From: Mycobacterium terramassiliense
Lineage (GTDB): Bacteria > Actinomycetota > Actinomycetes > Mycobacteriales > Mycobacteriaceae
Assembly: GCF_900157385.1 (NCBI RefSeq)
Contig: NZ_LT717701.1
Coordinates: 2,543,247 to 2,607,129, forward strand
DNA length: 63,883 nt
Direction of reading: 5' to 3'
Made by a program: the position numbers and the translations under genes. Shown here piece after piece: positions 27,597-37,098 of this stretch (positions within the stretch are counted from its first letter, which is position 1; every line of letters starts with the position of its first letter). Under the pieces are notes generated by a model that did no database searches, had not been told where the DNA came from, and was given only the letters and a program-made list of their open reading frames with translations.

Positions 27597-29167
27597 GAAG
27601 GCCTCCGCACCGCGAAATCAGAGCTTTCTCGGACAAACCGCGACGCTGCCCCGGGCGGTTTCGGTAGCAGGGGCAGTTGTTCACCGCCGCCGCGGGTCAA
27701 GATCCGCTCGATCAGCCCGACGTCGATCACCTCGGCGTCCAGGGCACGCCGGCACGCGTCGTCGACCTCCTCGGCGCCGTGGCGGCGCACCAGCCCCAGC
27801 AGCCGGTAGACCTGACGCATCTTGGTCCACGGCAGCGGATGCTCGAGCACCGCTGCCGCGTAGGTGCCGACATGGGTGCCGTGGGCGGCTGCCTTGCGCT
27901 GCAGGGCATTCAGATCACGCATCGCATAGACCGACACCTCAGAGGGAAGATCGGCCGGATCAGTATGGCGGCGACCCGGGGCCACGACCGGATGCACCTT
28001 GATCAGCTCACCACGCCAATAGAGCTTGACCGAGTGTGCATCAGCACGGGCCTCGATGCGCTTGCCGACCAGCTCTCCGGGCACGCTGTAGAGGGCTTTG
28101 GCGACCTGGACGTGGCGGTCCGGGGCCACTTTCGGGCGCGTCCAGATCGGAACGTCGAAGGCGGTGTCGGATACGGGCCCTAGTGCGGGCAGCTCATCGC
28201 CGATGAACACCTCGGCCGGCCGCAGGCGGGTGGTGCCGTGAATGCGCATACCGGCGGTCTGAGCGCACCAATGTTCGGCGCGGCTGCGACAGTCATTGAG
28301 ATCCCGGAAATCTTCTCCGGCAAAGAAATTCGATCGCACATACTGCACCATGCGTTCCACCCGTGGCTTATCTTTCGGGCTGCGCACCCGCGCCGGGTCG
28401 ACCGCAAACCCACGAGCCTGCGCATACTCGCGGAACGCATCGTTGAGCCGAGGCTCGGTCGCATGCGCGGTGGTGACGATGGCTTTCATGTTGTCAGGGA
28501 TCACCACCGCGAACACCCCGCCGAAGAACGCCCACGCCGCATCGAACCCGGCGATCACATCGTTCAGGGTCTGGCGGTAGGTGGGCCAGACGAACATGTG
28601 CCGCGAATACACCGCGGTATAGATCAACCCCTGCACGACTCGGCGCCGACCATCGCTGGCGTCGGTGAGCATCCCGAGGCGGCCGAAGTCGACCTGCACC
28701 TCCGCACCCGGTTCGCAGTCGGCCACCGGCACCGTGGCTTGACGGCGTCCGAAATCCAATTCGGTTGTGGCGTAACGATTCAGCGTCCGATAGGACACCA
28801 CCACACCGCGGCGCCCAAGCAGCGTGTGGATCTTGGTCAGCGTCAATCCGTCTTTGAGCCAGGCCTTGATCTGCTCATGCTCTGCAGCGATCGTCTCCCA
28901 CGCCAGGCTCTTGCCGCTGGGCCGGTGCGGACGCACTCCGGCAATCACCGCCGCGATCAACTCATCAGTGAGCTGACCGTCTCCACCATCGCGGTCCAGC
29001 CCACTAGCACGGGCTCGGTCGACGTAGCGTCGCACCGTTTTGCGGTCGGTGCCCGACAGCCGGGCCACCTCCCGCAACCCCAACCCCTGCAGCCACAGCC
29101 GCAGCATCTCCACGATCTCGATCACCGACACCTCCCGGTAGCTCATCAGGCCAATACAGCGGCCCAA
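27593..29167 (-). CDS. istA: IS21-family transposase
   Basis: A DDE transposase of up to 524 residues; the ATG seven codons in (29146) gives the more usual start MSYREVSVIEI. An N-terminal helix-turn-helix is seen at LREVARLSGTDRKTVRRYV. The catalytic residues are Asp160 (VQVDFG), Asp225 (IPDNMKA) and Glu271 (PRVERMVQY), numbered from 29167. The frame is intact and reaches istB directly. Confidence 0.92.
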   Translation of the reverse strand: MGRCIGLMSYREVSVIEIVEMLRLWLQGLGLREVARLSGTDRKTVRRYVDRARASGLDRDGGDGQLTDELIAAVIAGVRPHRPSGKSLAWETIAAEHEQIKAWLKDGLTLTKIHTLLGRRGVVVSYRTLNRYATTELDFGRRQATVPVADCEPGAEVQVDFGRLGMLTDASDGRRRVVQGLIYTAVYSRHMFVWPTYRQTLNDVIAGFDAAWAFFGGVFAVVIPDNMKAIVTTAHATEPRLNDAFREYAQARGFAVDPARVRSPKDKPRVERMVQYVRSNFFAGEDFRDLNDCRSRAEHWCAQTAGMRIHGTTRLRPAEVFIGDELPALGPVSDTAFDVPIWTRPKVAPDRHVQVAKALYSVPGELVGKRIEARADAHSVKLYWRGELIKVHPVVAPGRRHTDPADLPSEVSVYAMRDLNALQRKAAAHGTHVGTYAAAVLEHPLPWTKMRQVYRLLGLVRRHGAEEVDDACRRALDAEVIDVGLIERILTRGGGEQLPLLPKPPGAASRFVRESSDFAVRRPS

Positions 29168-29492
29168 CTACCGGAAGAACCCGACACCACGCCGGGTGGT
29201 CCCATAACTGGCAAACCAGCCAGTCGAGTGGTCCCATCAATGGCAAACAGGTGGTCCCATGCTCATGGCAAAACCAGCTCTGAAGTGGTCCCATTCACCT
29301 GGCAGCCGACACGCGGCAAGGGACATCGTCGGTTCTTCCTCTCCTGTACTGACGCTCCACGGGCGCAAGGGGCTCTTGGGTTAGGGCGCCCGGCGTCCTC
29401 GCTCCTTAAGCAAGGGGTTTCACGTACGGTAAAACGGCCGCAAGAAGAGCCCGATGGCCGTTCGTGGTCAAGGCAGTAGATGACGGCCCAAA

Positions 29493-29945
29493 ATGGGTAG
29501 GCGATTCCTCAACGCGTCCCCCAGCGCCAGCGGCCTCGGCTGTTCCGGTGGTGGTGGTGGCGGCGCTGCTGCCGGCATCGGTACCACCGGGGCTAGCGGC
29601 GGAAACGGAGCCGAAGGCGCCTCCCAGACAGCGGGACACGTCGGTGGCGGCCTAGGAGGTACTGACGCCTACGTCGGCCCCGGCGACAGCGGAGCCGCGA
29701 GCGTCGCCGGTGGCCGGTGGCCGGTGGCCGGTGGCGGCGGTGGCAGCGGCCCTACCCACTTAGTTCTATGGCGGCAACTTCCCACCGCAGGCAATGCGGG
29801 CGCCAGCAACGGCGCCGCCACCATCGTCGGCCTCGGCGGCGTCCCTGGCGCCGGAACGTGGGGTGGTGGTGGCGGCGGTGGCGGTGGCGTCGACACCACC
29901 GCGGGTGACGGCAGCGGCAGTGTCACCGGCGGTGGACGGCGGTAA
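29493..29945 (+). pseudogene. PGRS-like glycine-rich remnant without PE domain
   Basis: An open frame of 150 codons, rich in Gly and Ala, with scattered GGxG units, but no N-terminal PE domain, no ribosome site and irregular repeats. It is interrupted by non-PGRS stretches such as THLVLWRQLPT. It looks like a decayed piece of a PE_PGRS gene carried in the island. The flanking 29312-29492 and 29946-30097 hold nothing I can support. Confidence 0.35.
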
Positions 29946-30097
29946 GGGCGGTGTCGGCGTCTAGCGCCGATGAACGTGGGAGCCGCCCCAACGACGAGGC
30001 TAGCTGGGGCGGTGGCCCAGCCAATCCGGCGGCTGAGACTGGGCCGCGCGGGCGTGGCGGCGTTGAAGTTCGTCGATGGTGGCCCGGCGGCCCAAAG

Positions 30098-30505
30098 TCA
30101 CTGCGTGGAATTGGCTTTGGTCAACACCAACGCCGCTTCGTTGTACGGAAACAGTCCGTACAGCACACCAGATGGCCCCGTAACGAGCGTTGCGGCCTCC
30201 GCCTTACTTAGGAGACGGGGACTGGCTAGCGCGATACTCTTGCCGCGCTTGTGCAGCACCGCCTGTCCACTGGCCAATACATTCTTCAACCAGTCCGTTT
30301 CCAGCCCGTACCCGACGAGAATGACGAAGCCGTCTTGGATGGGAAAAACCAACAGCGGCGTTCGATAATGATTGCCTGATTTGCGTCCGACATGTTCGAG
30401 TGTCCCTTGGCCTGGAAGCCACGGCGTGATCGACCGAGCCGCTGGGTTGGTGACTCGACGATTAAACTTTGCGAGGGCCCTTGGTACCCGCATGGGCACC
30501 CTCAT
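30098..30505 (-). CDS. Deazaflavin (F420)-dependent nitroreductase-family protein, Ddn-like
   Basis: A 135-residue split-barrel protein of the Ddn/DUF385 family, which use F420H2 to reduce quinones, enones or nitro groups. Characteristic are the opening NPAARSITPWLPGQGTLEHVGRKSG, here split as NPAARSITPWLPGQG and TLEHVGRKSG, the strand YRTPLLVF and the cofactor-binding GYGLETDWLKNVLASG. Two starts, ATG at 30505 and 30493, encode a duplicated MRVP. It is the last gene of the island's minus-strand run; a role in reducing an enone intermediate would fit. Confidence 0.75.
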   Translation of the reverse strand: MRVPMRVPRALAKFNRRVTNPAARSITPWLPGQGTLEHVGRKSGNHYRTPLLVFPIQDGFVILVGYGLETDWLKNVLASGQAVLHKRGKSIALASPRLLSKAEAATLVTGPSGVLYGLFPYNEAALVLTKANSTQ

Positions 30506-30538
30506 TTCCAGCTGAGCTCGAAATCAACGATTCCCAAC

Positions 30539-30952
30539 TCACGCGGTCGCGGGCACCAGGGCGCTGATGTCCTCGCCTTGAAGGAGCTTCATTATCAGAT
30601 TCAGGTCGAAATAGTCGGTCCAGCGAGTGATCCTCCCGTCGTCATCGACGACGAAGGCCCCCATGACCGGGACGGCCGGCTTGCTTCCGTCCGGAGCCTG
30701 GATGTAGTCCAGCCGTTCGGTGAGCACCACGGAACCCTCGCTGGCGAGGTTGACGATTTCGAAGGCGTAGGCGTCGGGAAACATCGCGAACTGGGCGGCC
30801 ATGTTCCCCACGATGGCGTCTGGTCCGACGAAGGCGGGCATTCCCACGTTCTGATAGACGGCCCCTTCGGCGAGCAGGGGACGCAACGCTTCGGCGTCCC
30901 GCCGCTCCATCAGGGCGCAGAAGTGGCGGACGACATCGGCTGGCGAAGACAT
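30539..30952 (-). CDS. Limonene-1,2-epoxide hydrolase-like (SnoaL fold) protein
   Basis: A 137-residue cone-shaped alpha+beta-barrel protein. The Asp-Arg-Asp catalytic arrangement of limonene epoxide hydrolases appears retained: TERLDY in the middle (Arg ~82, Asp ~84) and ITRWTDYFDL near the end (Asp ~115). That makes epoxide hydrolysis likelier than a plain SnoaL cyclase. A purine-rich AAGGGA precedes the ATG. Position between the alcohol dehydrogenase and the F420-type reductase suggests it acts on an epoxide made by the island P450. Confidence 0.7.
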   Translation of the reverse strand: MSSPADVVRHFCALMERRDAEALRPLLAEGAVYQNVGMPAFVGPDAIVGNMAAQFAMFPDAYAFEIVNLASEGSVVLTERLDYIQAPDGSKPAVPVMGAFVVDDDGRITRWTDYFDLNLIMKLLQGEDISALVPATA

Positions 30953-31002
30953 GAGTGGGAATCCCTTCTCGGCGATTAGATGACCTGACGTCTAAACGAG
31001 AT

Positions 31003-32118
31003 TCAGTGCTCGTGGAGTATTACCCCGCGAATGTTGCGGCCGGCGAGCATGTCGTCGTAGGCCTCATTGATGTCGTCGAGCTTGTACTCGGTGGTGACCG
31101 TTTCGTCGAGCAACAGCTTGCCGCTGCGATAGAGGCTTATCAGTCGAGGGATGTCGGCCCGCGGGTTGGCTTCGCCGTACAGGCTGCCCAGCAGGCGCTT
31201 CTGGAACAGCGTGAACAACGTCAGCGGCAGCGTCGGCGTCACGTCGGACATCGACGCCAGGGCGGTGGCCACCACGGCACCGCCTTTGCGCACCACGTTG
31301 AGCGCGTCGTTGATCATCGCGCCCTCGAGCACGCCTGGCGTGAGGATGGCCGAGTCGGCCATGACTCCACGCGTAATCTCGCCAACCAACTGGGTTGCTT
31401 CCTCCATCGAGGTCGCAAAGTGAGTGGCCCCGAACTGAAACGCCTTGTCGCGCTTGCTCGGCTCGATATCGACCACGACGATTTGCTCTGCTCCCGCCAG
31501 GCGCGCGCCCTGAATGGCGCCGCTGCCGATCCCGCCGCAACCAACGACCACGACCACGTCGCCGGGACTGACGTTCGCGGTATTGACGGCCGAACCCCAA
31601 CCGGTGGTGACGCCGCAGCCGAGAAGACATGCGCGCGATAGCGGTACATCGTTGTCGATCTTGACCACCGAGGCTTCCGATAACACGCCCCATTGCGCGA
31701 AACTGCCGACGCCGGAAAGCGCTCCGATGCCCTGTCCGCGAGCTCGGCGCCGGAAGGTGCCGTCGGCCTGGACGCCCGCGAGGATGATCGCCCCGTAATC
31801 ACAGAGGTTCTGCCGACCCGTGGCGCACCAGCGGCAGCGACCGCAGGCCGGCAGGAAGGATGTGACCACGTGGTCTCCCACCGCGACATCGCGCACTTCC
31901 GGACCGACCTCTCGAACGATGCCCGCCCCTTCATGCCCACCGATCAGTGGAAAGCTCACCCCGAACATGTCGCCGGTGCGGATGTGGTGATCGGAGTGGC
32001 ACAATCCGGTGGCTTCGAATTCGACCAGTAGTTCGCCTGATTGCGGCGGATCGAGTTCGATCTCTTCGACCGACCACTTCTCGTTCAGCCCCCACAGGAC
32101 TGCTCCGTTGGTCTTCAT
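31003..32118 (-). CDS. Zinc-dependent (NDMA/mycothiol-type) alcohol dehydrogenase
   Basis: A 371-residue class III-like medium-chain dehydrogenase. The catalytic zinc motifs TGLCHSDHH and GGHEGAGIV, the structural zinc loop CGRCRWCATGRQNLC and the Rossmann motif VVGCGGIGSGAIQGA are all present. The family in actinobacteria often holds tightly bound NAD and is assayed with the artificial acceptor NDMA. The ATG at 32118 overlaps the ferredoxin stop by 4 bp. It would oxidise the alcohol made by P450 hydroxylation to an aldehyde or ketone. Confidence 0.88.
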   Translation of the reverse strand: MKTNGAVLWGLNEKWSVEEIELDPPQSGELLVEFEATGLCHSDHHIRTGDMFGVSFPLIGGHEGAGIVREVGPEVRDVAVGDHVVTSFLPACGRCRWCATGRQNLCDYGAIILAGVQADGTFRRRARGQGIGALSGVGSFAQWGVLSEASVVKIDNDVPLSRACLLGCGVTTGWGSAVNTANVSPGDVVVVVGCGGIGSGAIQGARLAGAEQIVVVDIEPSKRDKAFQFGATHFATSMEEATQLVGEITRGVMADSAILTPGVLEGAMINDALNVVRKGGAVVATALASMSDVTPTLPLTLFTLFQKRLLGSLYGEANPRADIPRLISLYRSGKLLLDETVTTEYKLDDINEAYDDMLAGRNIRGVILHEH

Positions 32119-32315
32119 GGCGACTCCTTGGCGATATGTATGGCACGCTCGGGGCAGTTCGCGATTGCGTTGTGCGCCCGGTCTTCCCACTCTGGAGGAA
32201 TATTTTCCACGGTGACGAAGGCGATCCCGTCGTCGTCGATATCGAACATCTCCGGATATGTTGCGTAACAACGGCTATGGCCCTGGCACATTTCTGCGTC
32301 GACACGAAGCTGCAC
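32115..32315 (-). CDS. 3Fe-4S ferredoxin of the P450-partner type
   Basis: A 66-residue ferredoxin with ligands Cys10 and Cys16 in CQGHSRC and Cys54 in ANCPERAI; the fourth position is His13, the pattern typical of mycobacterial ferredoxins that feed P450s. The start is GTG, 3 bp after the CoA-transferase stop, and the stop overlaps the dehydrogenase ATG. The island P450 lies across the divergent TetR region. No ferredoxin reductase is visible, so a chromosomal one must serve. Confidence 0.9.
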   Translation of the reverse strand: MQLRVDAEMCQGHSRCYATYPEMFDIDDDGIAFVTVENIPPEWEDRAHNAIANCPERAIHIAKESP

Positions 32316-32318
32316 CGG

Positions 32319-34667
32319 TCAGTCCAATCCGCCCGGTCTGGTCCCGATGATGCCTTGCTCTGTCAGGGCCGTTATCGAAGAGGCGTCGAGGCCCAGGAGC
32401 TCACCGAGGACGGTCTCGTTGTGCTGTCCCAAGGTCGGTGCCGCTGACCGATACCACTTGTCAACGCTGCGGTACTTGAAGGGAAGCGCCGGCACGTGAT
32501 GTCTGCCGACGACGGGGTGGTCGAGACCCTCGAAGAAGCCTCGGGCAGCCAGCTGGGGATGCATCGAACCGACCCTGGCGTCGGCCAAGTCCGCAGCCGG
32601 GACGCCATGGTCGACAAGCAACTGCGCGGCAGCCGAGGAATCGTGTTGTCGAGCCCATTGCTCCACGTGCTTATCGATCAGATCATGTGACCCCATACGC
32701 CCTTCCTGGGTGTCCAATGCGGGGTCATCCGCCCAATCCGATTTGCCCAGAGCCGACTTCAGTTGCCGCCACTGCTCGTCCGTGGTGACCGAAATGGCCA
32801 GCCACCGCTCGGTCCCCGCGCATTGATAGAGACCTTGCGGGGCGGCGTCGCGGCTGCGATTTCCCAGCCGCGAGATCAGGTTGCCGGTGGCGGTGAATTC
32901 GACCACCTGCTCGGCGGCCGCGTTGAGCGCGGCCTCAACCATCGAGACTTCGATGAACGACCCGCGGCCCGTTTGATCCCGTTGCCGGAGGCCGGCGAGC
33001 ATGGCGAATGCGGAGTGCATTCCGGCCAGTGGGTCGCAGGGACCGCGGGGGATGCGCGGCTGGTCGTATTCATGGCCGGTCACCCACGCCATCCCGGTCA
33101 TCTGTTCCATCGTCTGCGCGAAGCCCACGTTGTTGCGCCATGGTCCGTCGAGCCCGAACGCGGGCATTCGAACCATGACCAGTCGAGGGTTGAGCTCACG
33201 GACGGCTTCCCACGTGATGCCGAAGTTGTCGAAGACGCGTGGCGAAAAGTTCTCGACCAGAATGTCCGAGCATTTGACGAGGCCGTACAACAACTCCCGC
33301 CCTTGGGGGGAGGCGAGGTCGAGGGTGAGTCCGCGCTTGTTGGTGTTGGTCGCCAGGAACATCCCCGACCGCTCCCACCAGTCGGGCTGACCGGCGAACG
33401 CCGCGGCCGCCATCCGCGCGCCGTCGGGATGGCGGATCGATTCCAGGTGAATCACCTCGGCCCCCAATGCGGCAAGCACGTGGGTGGAGGAGGGACCCGC
33501 CCACCACGCAGTCGCGTCGAGGATCCGTACGCCGTTCAGCGGGAGTCCACGTGCGCGGTCGTCCGCGGTCGCAGTCCTGTTGTGCCCCGGCACTTCTGAT
33601 GCTTCGCCGAGCGGGGGAGCGCTGGCGGCGGGGGCGGGTCGCTGACCATTGATCCGGTAGGGCGCCAGCGGGTGGGTGAAGCCGCCGTCGGCGTACGTGC
33701 CCCACATGCCGCGCGCCGTGAACTGTGGGTGGTCCAACACGGTCTGGCCATTGTTGACCGGTGACACGGGAATTCGCAGATCGGAGGCCAACGCCACGAT
33801 CTCGTCGGTGGAACGTTGCGTAGTCCATTCCCGCACAATTCGATTCCACTCGTCCCGGCGCTCCCAGCGGGTCGTGGCGAGGGCCCACGCCTGGTCCTCG
33901 TCGAGCAGGTCCAGCCGGCCGATCATCGCGAGGAACGACTCGAACTGTTGGCGGGTGTTGGTGTTGAAGCTCACCCATCCGTCCGCGGTCGGTTCGATGG
34001 AAGGGATCTCAACCTGTCGAGCCGGCGCGGTCAAGGCGGGACGACCGGCCAGTTCGTGATAGAGGTCAGCGAATCCGCTGGCGCTGAGGTGACACGTCTC
34101 CAACAACGAGCAGTCAACGATTTCACCTGCTCCGCCGAGCTGAACTCGCCGCAACGCGGCGAGCGCCCCGACGGCGGCATAACTGGCCATGACCCATTCG
34201 AAGACTCGACCACCCGCTTGAATGGGCGGTTGGTCCGGACGACCTCGCAACGCCAGAGTTCCGCTCTCGGCCTGGATCGTGAACTCGGTCGAGGGTCGCT
34301 CCCGGTACGGCCCGGTCAACCCGTACGGAGACAACGCCACGATCACCAGGTGCGGCGCGCGGCCTAACAGCGCGTCTCGGTCGAGTGCCCCCGGGCCGAG
34401 AGAATCGACGAACACATCGGCGGAAGCGATCAGCGGCTCCAGGTCGGGCAACGAAGTGCCAACGACTGAACGCTTGCCGGCGTTCAAGAATTTGAACAGC
34501 GCGCCGCCATCGTTTCGATCACCAGATGCCCTGCGACGGAACGGATCCCCGTCTGGGGCTTCGATCTTGATGACCTCTGCTCCGAGGTCGGCGAACAGCT
34601 TGGTGCAGTACGGACCGGCGATCTCCGTCGCCCACTCGACGACACGGACCCCACGCAGAGCGTTCAT
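32319..34667 (-). CDS. Two-domain CaiB/BaiF (class III) CoA-transferase
   Basis: A 782-residue protein of two fused family III CoA-transferase modules: module 1 (about 1-355) opens VRVVEWATEIAGPYCTKLFA and module 2 (about 375-770) opens VRILDATAWWAGPSSTHVLA. The catalytic Asp region is recognisable in module 2 (PRGPCDPLAGMHSAF). In module 1 the matching stretch reads GGRVFEWVMASYAAV with Glu instead, so only module 2 may be catalytic. It is the first gene of the minus-strand run with the ferredoxin and dehydrogenase. It would activate a carboxylic acid as its CoA ester. Confidence 0.85.
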   Translation of the reverse strand: MNALRGVRVVEWATEIAGPYCTKLFADLGAEVIKIEAPDGDPFRRRASGDRNDGGALFKFLNAGKRSVVGTSLPDLEPLIASADVFVDSLGPGALDRDALLGRAPHLVIVALSPYGLTGPYRERPSTEFTIQAESGTLALRGRPDQPPIQAGGRVFEWVMASYAAVGALAALRRVQLGGAGEIVDCSLLETCHLSASGFADLYHELAGRPALTAPARQVEIPSIEPTADGWVSFNTNTRQQFESFLAMIGRLDLLDEDQAWALATTRWERRDEWNRIVREWTTQRSTDEIVALASDLRIPVSPVNNGQTVLDHPQFTARGMWGTYADGGFTHPLAPYRINGQRPAPAASAPPLGEASEVPGHNRTATADDRARGLPLNGVRILDATAWWAGPSSTHVLAALGAEVIHLESIRHPDGARMAAAAFAGQPDWWERSGMFLATNTNKRGLTLDLASPQGRELLYGLVKCSDILVENFSPRVFDNFGITWEAVRELNPRLVMVRMPAFGLDGPWRNNVGFAQTMEQMTGMAWVTGHEYDQPRIPRGPCDPLAGMHSAFAMLAGLRQRDQTGRGSFIEVSMVEAALNAAAEQVVEFTATGNLISRLGNRSRDAAPQGLYQCAGTERWLAISVTTDEQWRQLKSALGKSDWADDPALDTQEGRMGSHDLIDKHVEQWARQHDSSAAAQLLVDHGVPAADLADARVGSMHPQLAARGFFEGLDHPVVGRHHVPALPFKYRSVDKWYRSAAPTLGQHNETVLGELLGLDASSITALTEQGIIGTRPGGLD

Positions 34668-34803
34668 CGCCGTGCGAATTTCCGCGTTAGCGCCTGCGGA
34701 AGTGAGTTACTCGCACCGATGAGTGCACACACGCCACTTCCCGTCCTCGCGCTCGTGCCGATCGCCTGGCTGGCAACGACGCTAGCGACGGGAAAGCTCG
34801 CGT

Positions 34804-34815
34804 GTCAAGTGTGAC
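34804..34815. promoter_or_regulatory. Candidate TetR operator upstream of the CoA-transferase operon
   Basis: The short dyad GTCA-AGTG-TGAC lies 137 bp before the CoA-transferase start and 38 bp past the TetR stop. Position is reasonable for the island's regulator, but the arms are only 4 bp. Confidence 0.3.
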
Positions 34816-34852
34816 TCGATAACGATGGGCGCTGGCGAGTTAGTCGGAGCTT

Positions 34853-35542
34853 TCAGTCGGCCGCGCGCACCTTCGGGGCGCGTCGGGCCCGGCTGCCCCG
34901 CTTGACGGGCTGCTTGATCGTTGACGTGCTTACGCCTTTGGCGAGGATCTGCGAACCCAGTTCGATCTGCGCACGGATGTCCGACTCGCCCGTCCCGAAC
35001 CAGCGTGGTCCCAGGCTCGTTGTGAAGATGATGAAGTTAGCCAGCAGCTCGGCGAACAGGTCGGCGTCGACGTCGGCTCTGATCTGCCCCTCGGCTTGGT
35101 AGTGGCGAACGCCCTCGGCGATAACGGCCGTACGGCGTGCGTGATTGGGTTGCAGCACCCGCAGCGAGAAGTCCGGGTCTGATAACGCCCGACCGGAAAT
35201 GTCCCAGCCGGGGACACCGCTGTCCCGGTCGTCGATCCGTAGTCGCGCGAAGAAAAGCTGTTCGACATAGTCCTCGAAGCGCGCAGGCAGGTCCGCCACG
35301 ACTTGCTCTTCGGCCTCGCTGACGAGGTCCGCGATCTGTCGAGAAACGACTTGCTCGAAGATGCCCCGCTTGTCCCCGAAGTAGTGGAACAGCATTGCCT
35401 CCGAGCAGTCGGCACGACGGGCGATTTCCTTTGTCGCCGCGGCCGCGTATCCCGCTTCGGCAAAGACCTCAGCCGCCGCTTCAAGGAGGGCTCGTTGTTT
35501 GCCGTCCTTGTCGCGAACTCGCCGCCGCGCGCCTGTGGTCAT
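34853..35542 (-). CDS. TetR-family regulator of the island cassette
   Basis: A 229-residue regulator. The N-terminal HTH (residues ~20-60) includes VFAEAGYAAAATKEIARRAD and SEAMLFHYFGDKRGIFE. The ligand domain is unassigned, and the tail is basic (VKRGSRARRAPKVRAAD). The ATG at 35542 is preferred to the long open frame reaching 35776, which runs into the promoter. It lies between the two halves of the cassette and is divergent from the P450, so it is placed to control both. Confidence 0.85.
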   Translation of the reverse strand: MTTGARRRVRDKDGKQRALLEAAAEVFAEAGYAAAATKEIARRADCSEAMLFHYFGDKRGIFEQVVSRQIADLVSEAEEQVVADLPARFEDYVEQLFFARLRIDDRDSGVPGWDISGRALSDPDFSLRVLQPNHARRTAVIAEGVRHYQAEGQIRADVDADLFAELLANFIIFTTSLGPRWFGTGESDIRAQIELGSQILAKGVSTSTIKQPVKRGSRARRAPKVRAAD

Positions 35543-35809
35543 CACACATACTGTAGCGAGCACCCCTGGCCTGGGGGGAAGCTCGCGCGCGTGCCGCCCC
35601 AACCACCCCAGGCTTCGCCTGCCCTGCCCGACCGCCTTCAGGTAGTTATCGAGTGCGACTTGACTCCGCGTAGCCGACGACTTACTGTTCTGCCAAAGCA
35701 AAATTCGGCGTGTGCGACAAATCCGAGGACCGGCGCAGATGGCACATGGACGGTGGCGTGGTTCCGAGTTCGGCATGCCTGCGTTCGGGCGCGGAGACGA
35801 CTGCTCGTG

Positions 35810-37033
35810 GTGAGCAAATCACCGGAGGAACACGCCCGGAACCTCGATCTTCGTCATGAGGATTTCAACGACCAGGAATTCCTCTACGAGGTCTACGCGG
35901 TGATGCGGGAAAACGGTCCGTTCAGCCACCAGGATGTCCCGTTTCTGGGCCCGACGCCGGGGGGCGCGTGGGTCGCCACCCGCTACGACGACTGTTATGA
36001 GATCTTGCGTGATTGGCGCAGCTTCTCGAGCAAGCCCCTGGGGCTCGAGGGCAACCCGATGTCCTTCGGCGACATCGTGATCACCTTGGATCCGCCACGG
36101 CAGCAACAGCTTCGCAAGGTTCTCAACCCGTATTTCTCTCCTGGTCGCATGAAGGACTTGGAGCCCCAGGTGCGCGCGGTTACCGATGGGTTGATCGACA
36201 ACTTCATCGAATTGGGCCGCGGCGACCTCGCGGACGTCGCATGGCAGCAACCCGGGATCGTGTTCTTCCGGTACCTACTCGGCATGCCCGTTGAGGACGT
36301 GCCGCTCTACATCGAGACTGCCGACCTCGCGATCAATGGTGAGAGCGAAGAGATCCGGAACGGTTCGATGACGAATCTGTACCTCCGCGTGCGCGAGGAG
36401 ATCGACAAGCGTCGTGGTGAACCGCCGCGTGACGACCTGATCGATGTCTTGCTCGCCGCCGAGATCGACGGCGAAAAGCTGAGCTTTGACGACGTCGTCG
36501 CAAATGTGATGCTGCTGGTGCAGGCCGGGCTCGAAACGACCTCAAGTGCAATGTCGGTCGCCTTCTTCTATCTGGGCACCCATGCTTCGGAGCGCGACCG
36601 CCTCGTCCGTGACGCCCAGCTGATGCCCACGGCGATAGAGGAATTCATCCGGTTCGCAGGTTCGGTCCACGGATTGCATCGGTCGGTCGCGGAGGAGGTT
36701 GAACTGAGCGGCCAGAAGTTCTGTCCCGGTGAGACGGTCGTCGTGAATTATGCGGCCGCCAACCGCGACGCGCGCGAGTTCGACGAGCCGAACAAGTGCA
36801 TCCTCGACCGACAGACCAACCGCCACCTCGGGTTCGGAGCAGGCGTCCACCGCTGTCTGGGCTCCAATCTCGCTCGGCTCGAGTTTCGGGTGGGCGTCGA
36901 GCAGACCCTGAAGCGGATACCCGACTACGCCATCCCGCCGGGGGCGAAAGTGGATTTCCACGGGAACTCGGTCACCCGGGGCTACCGCGCCCTGCCCGTG
37001 GTCTTCACGCCGGGTGCCCGCGTCGGCCAATGA
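35810..37033 (+). CDS. Cytochrome P450 (island)
   Basis: A 407-residue soluble bacterial P450. Motifs in order: I-helix QAGLETTSS (~residues 237-245) with the acid/Thr oxygen-activating pair, K-helix EEFIR, and heme loop FGAGVHRCLG with the thiolate Cys349. The start is the second of two adjacent GTGs (35807 or 35810). Upstream in-frame codons belong to the promoter shared with TetR. Partner ferredoxin is encoded in the opposite operon half. Substrate unknown; it most likely hydroxylates or epoxidises the cassette's growth substrate. Confidence 0.9.
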   Translation: MSKSPEEHARNLDLRHEDFNDQEFLYEVYAVMRENGPFSHQDVPFLGPTPGGAWVATRYDDCYEILRDWRSFSSKPLGLEGNPMSFGDIVITLDPPRQQQLRKVLNPYFSPGRMKDLEPQVRAVTDGLIDNFIELGRGDLADVAWQQPGIVFFRYLLGMPVEDVPLYIETADLAINGESEEIRNGSMTNLYLRVREEIDKRRGEPPRDDLIDVLLAAEIDGEKLSFDDVVANVMLLVQAGLETTSSAMSVAFFYLGTHASERDRLVRDAQLMPTAIEEFIRFAGSVHGLHRSVAEEVELSGQKFCPGETVVVNYAAANRDAREFDEPNKCILDRQTNRHLGFGAGVHRCLGSNLARLEFRVGVEQTLKRIPDYAIPPGAKVDFHGNSVTRGYRALPVVFTPGARVGQ

Positions 37034-37098
37034 GGGGTGGCGGGCGACCACCGACATCGGCTCGCAGACAGCGTAATAGCGATATCAGGGAGGAACCC

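Larger units (their letters stand above)
26679..29311 (-). mobile_element. Complete IS21-family insertion sequence
   Basis: Ends are TG...CA with ~25-bp inverted repeats beginning TGTCG(C/G)CTGCCAGG. Further inside are repeated GGTCCCAT...TGGCA blocks, as IS21 elements carry several transposase sites at each end. The element is flanked by the direct repeat CGCGGC (26673-26678 and 29312-29317), a 6-bp target duplication. It is 2,633 bp long with istA and istB intact, so it is probably recent and potentially active. Confidence 0.88.
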
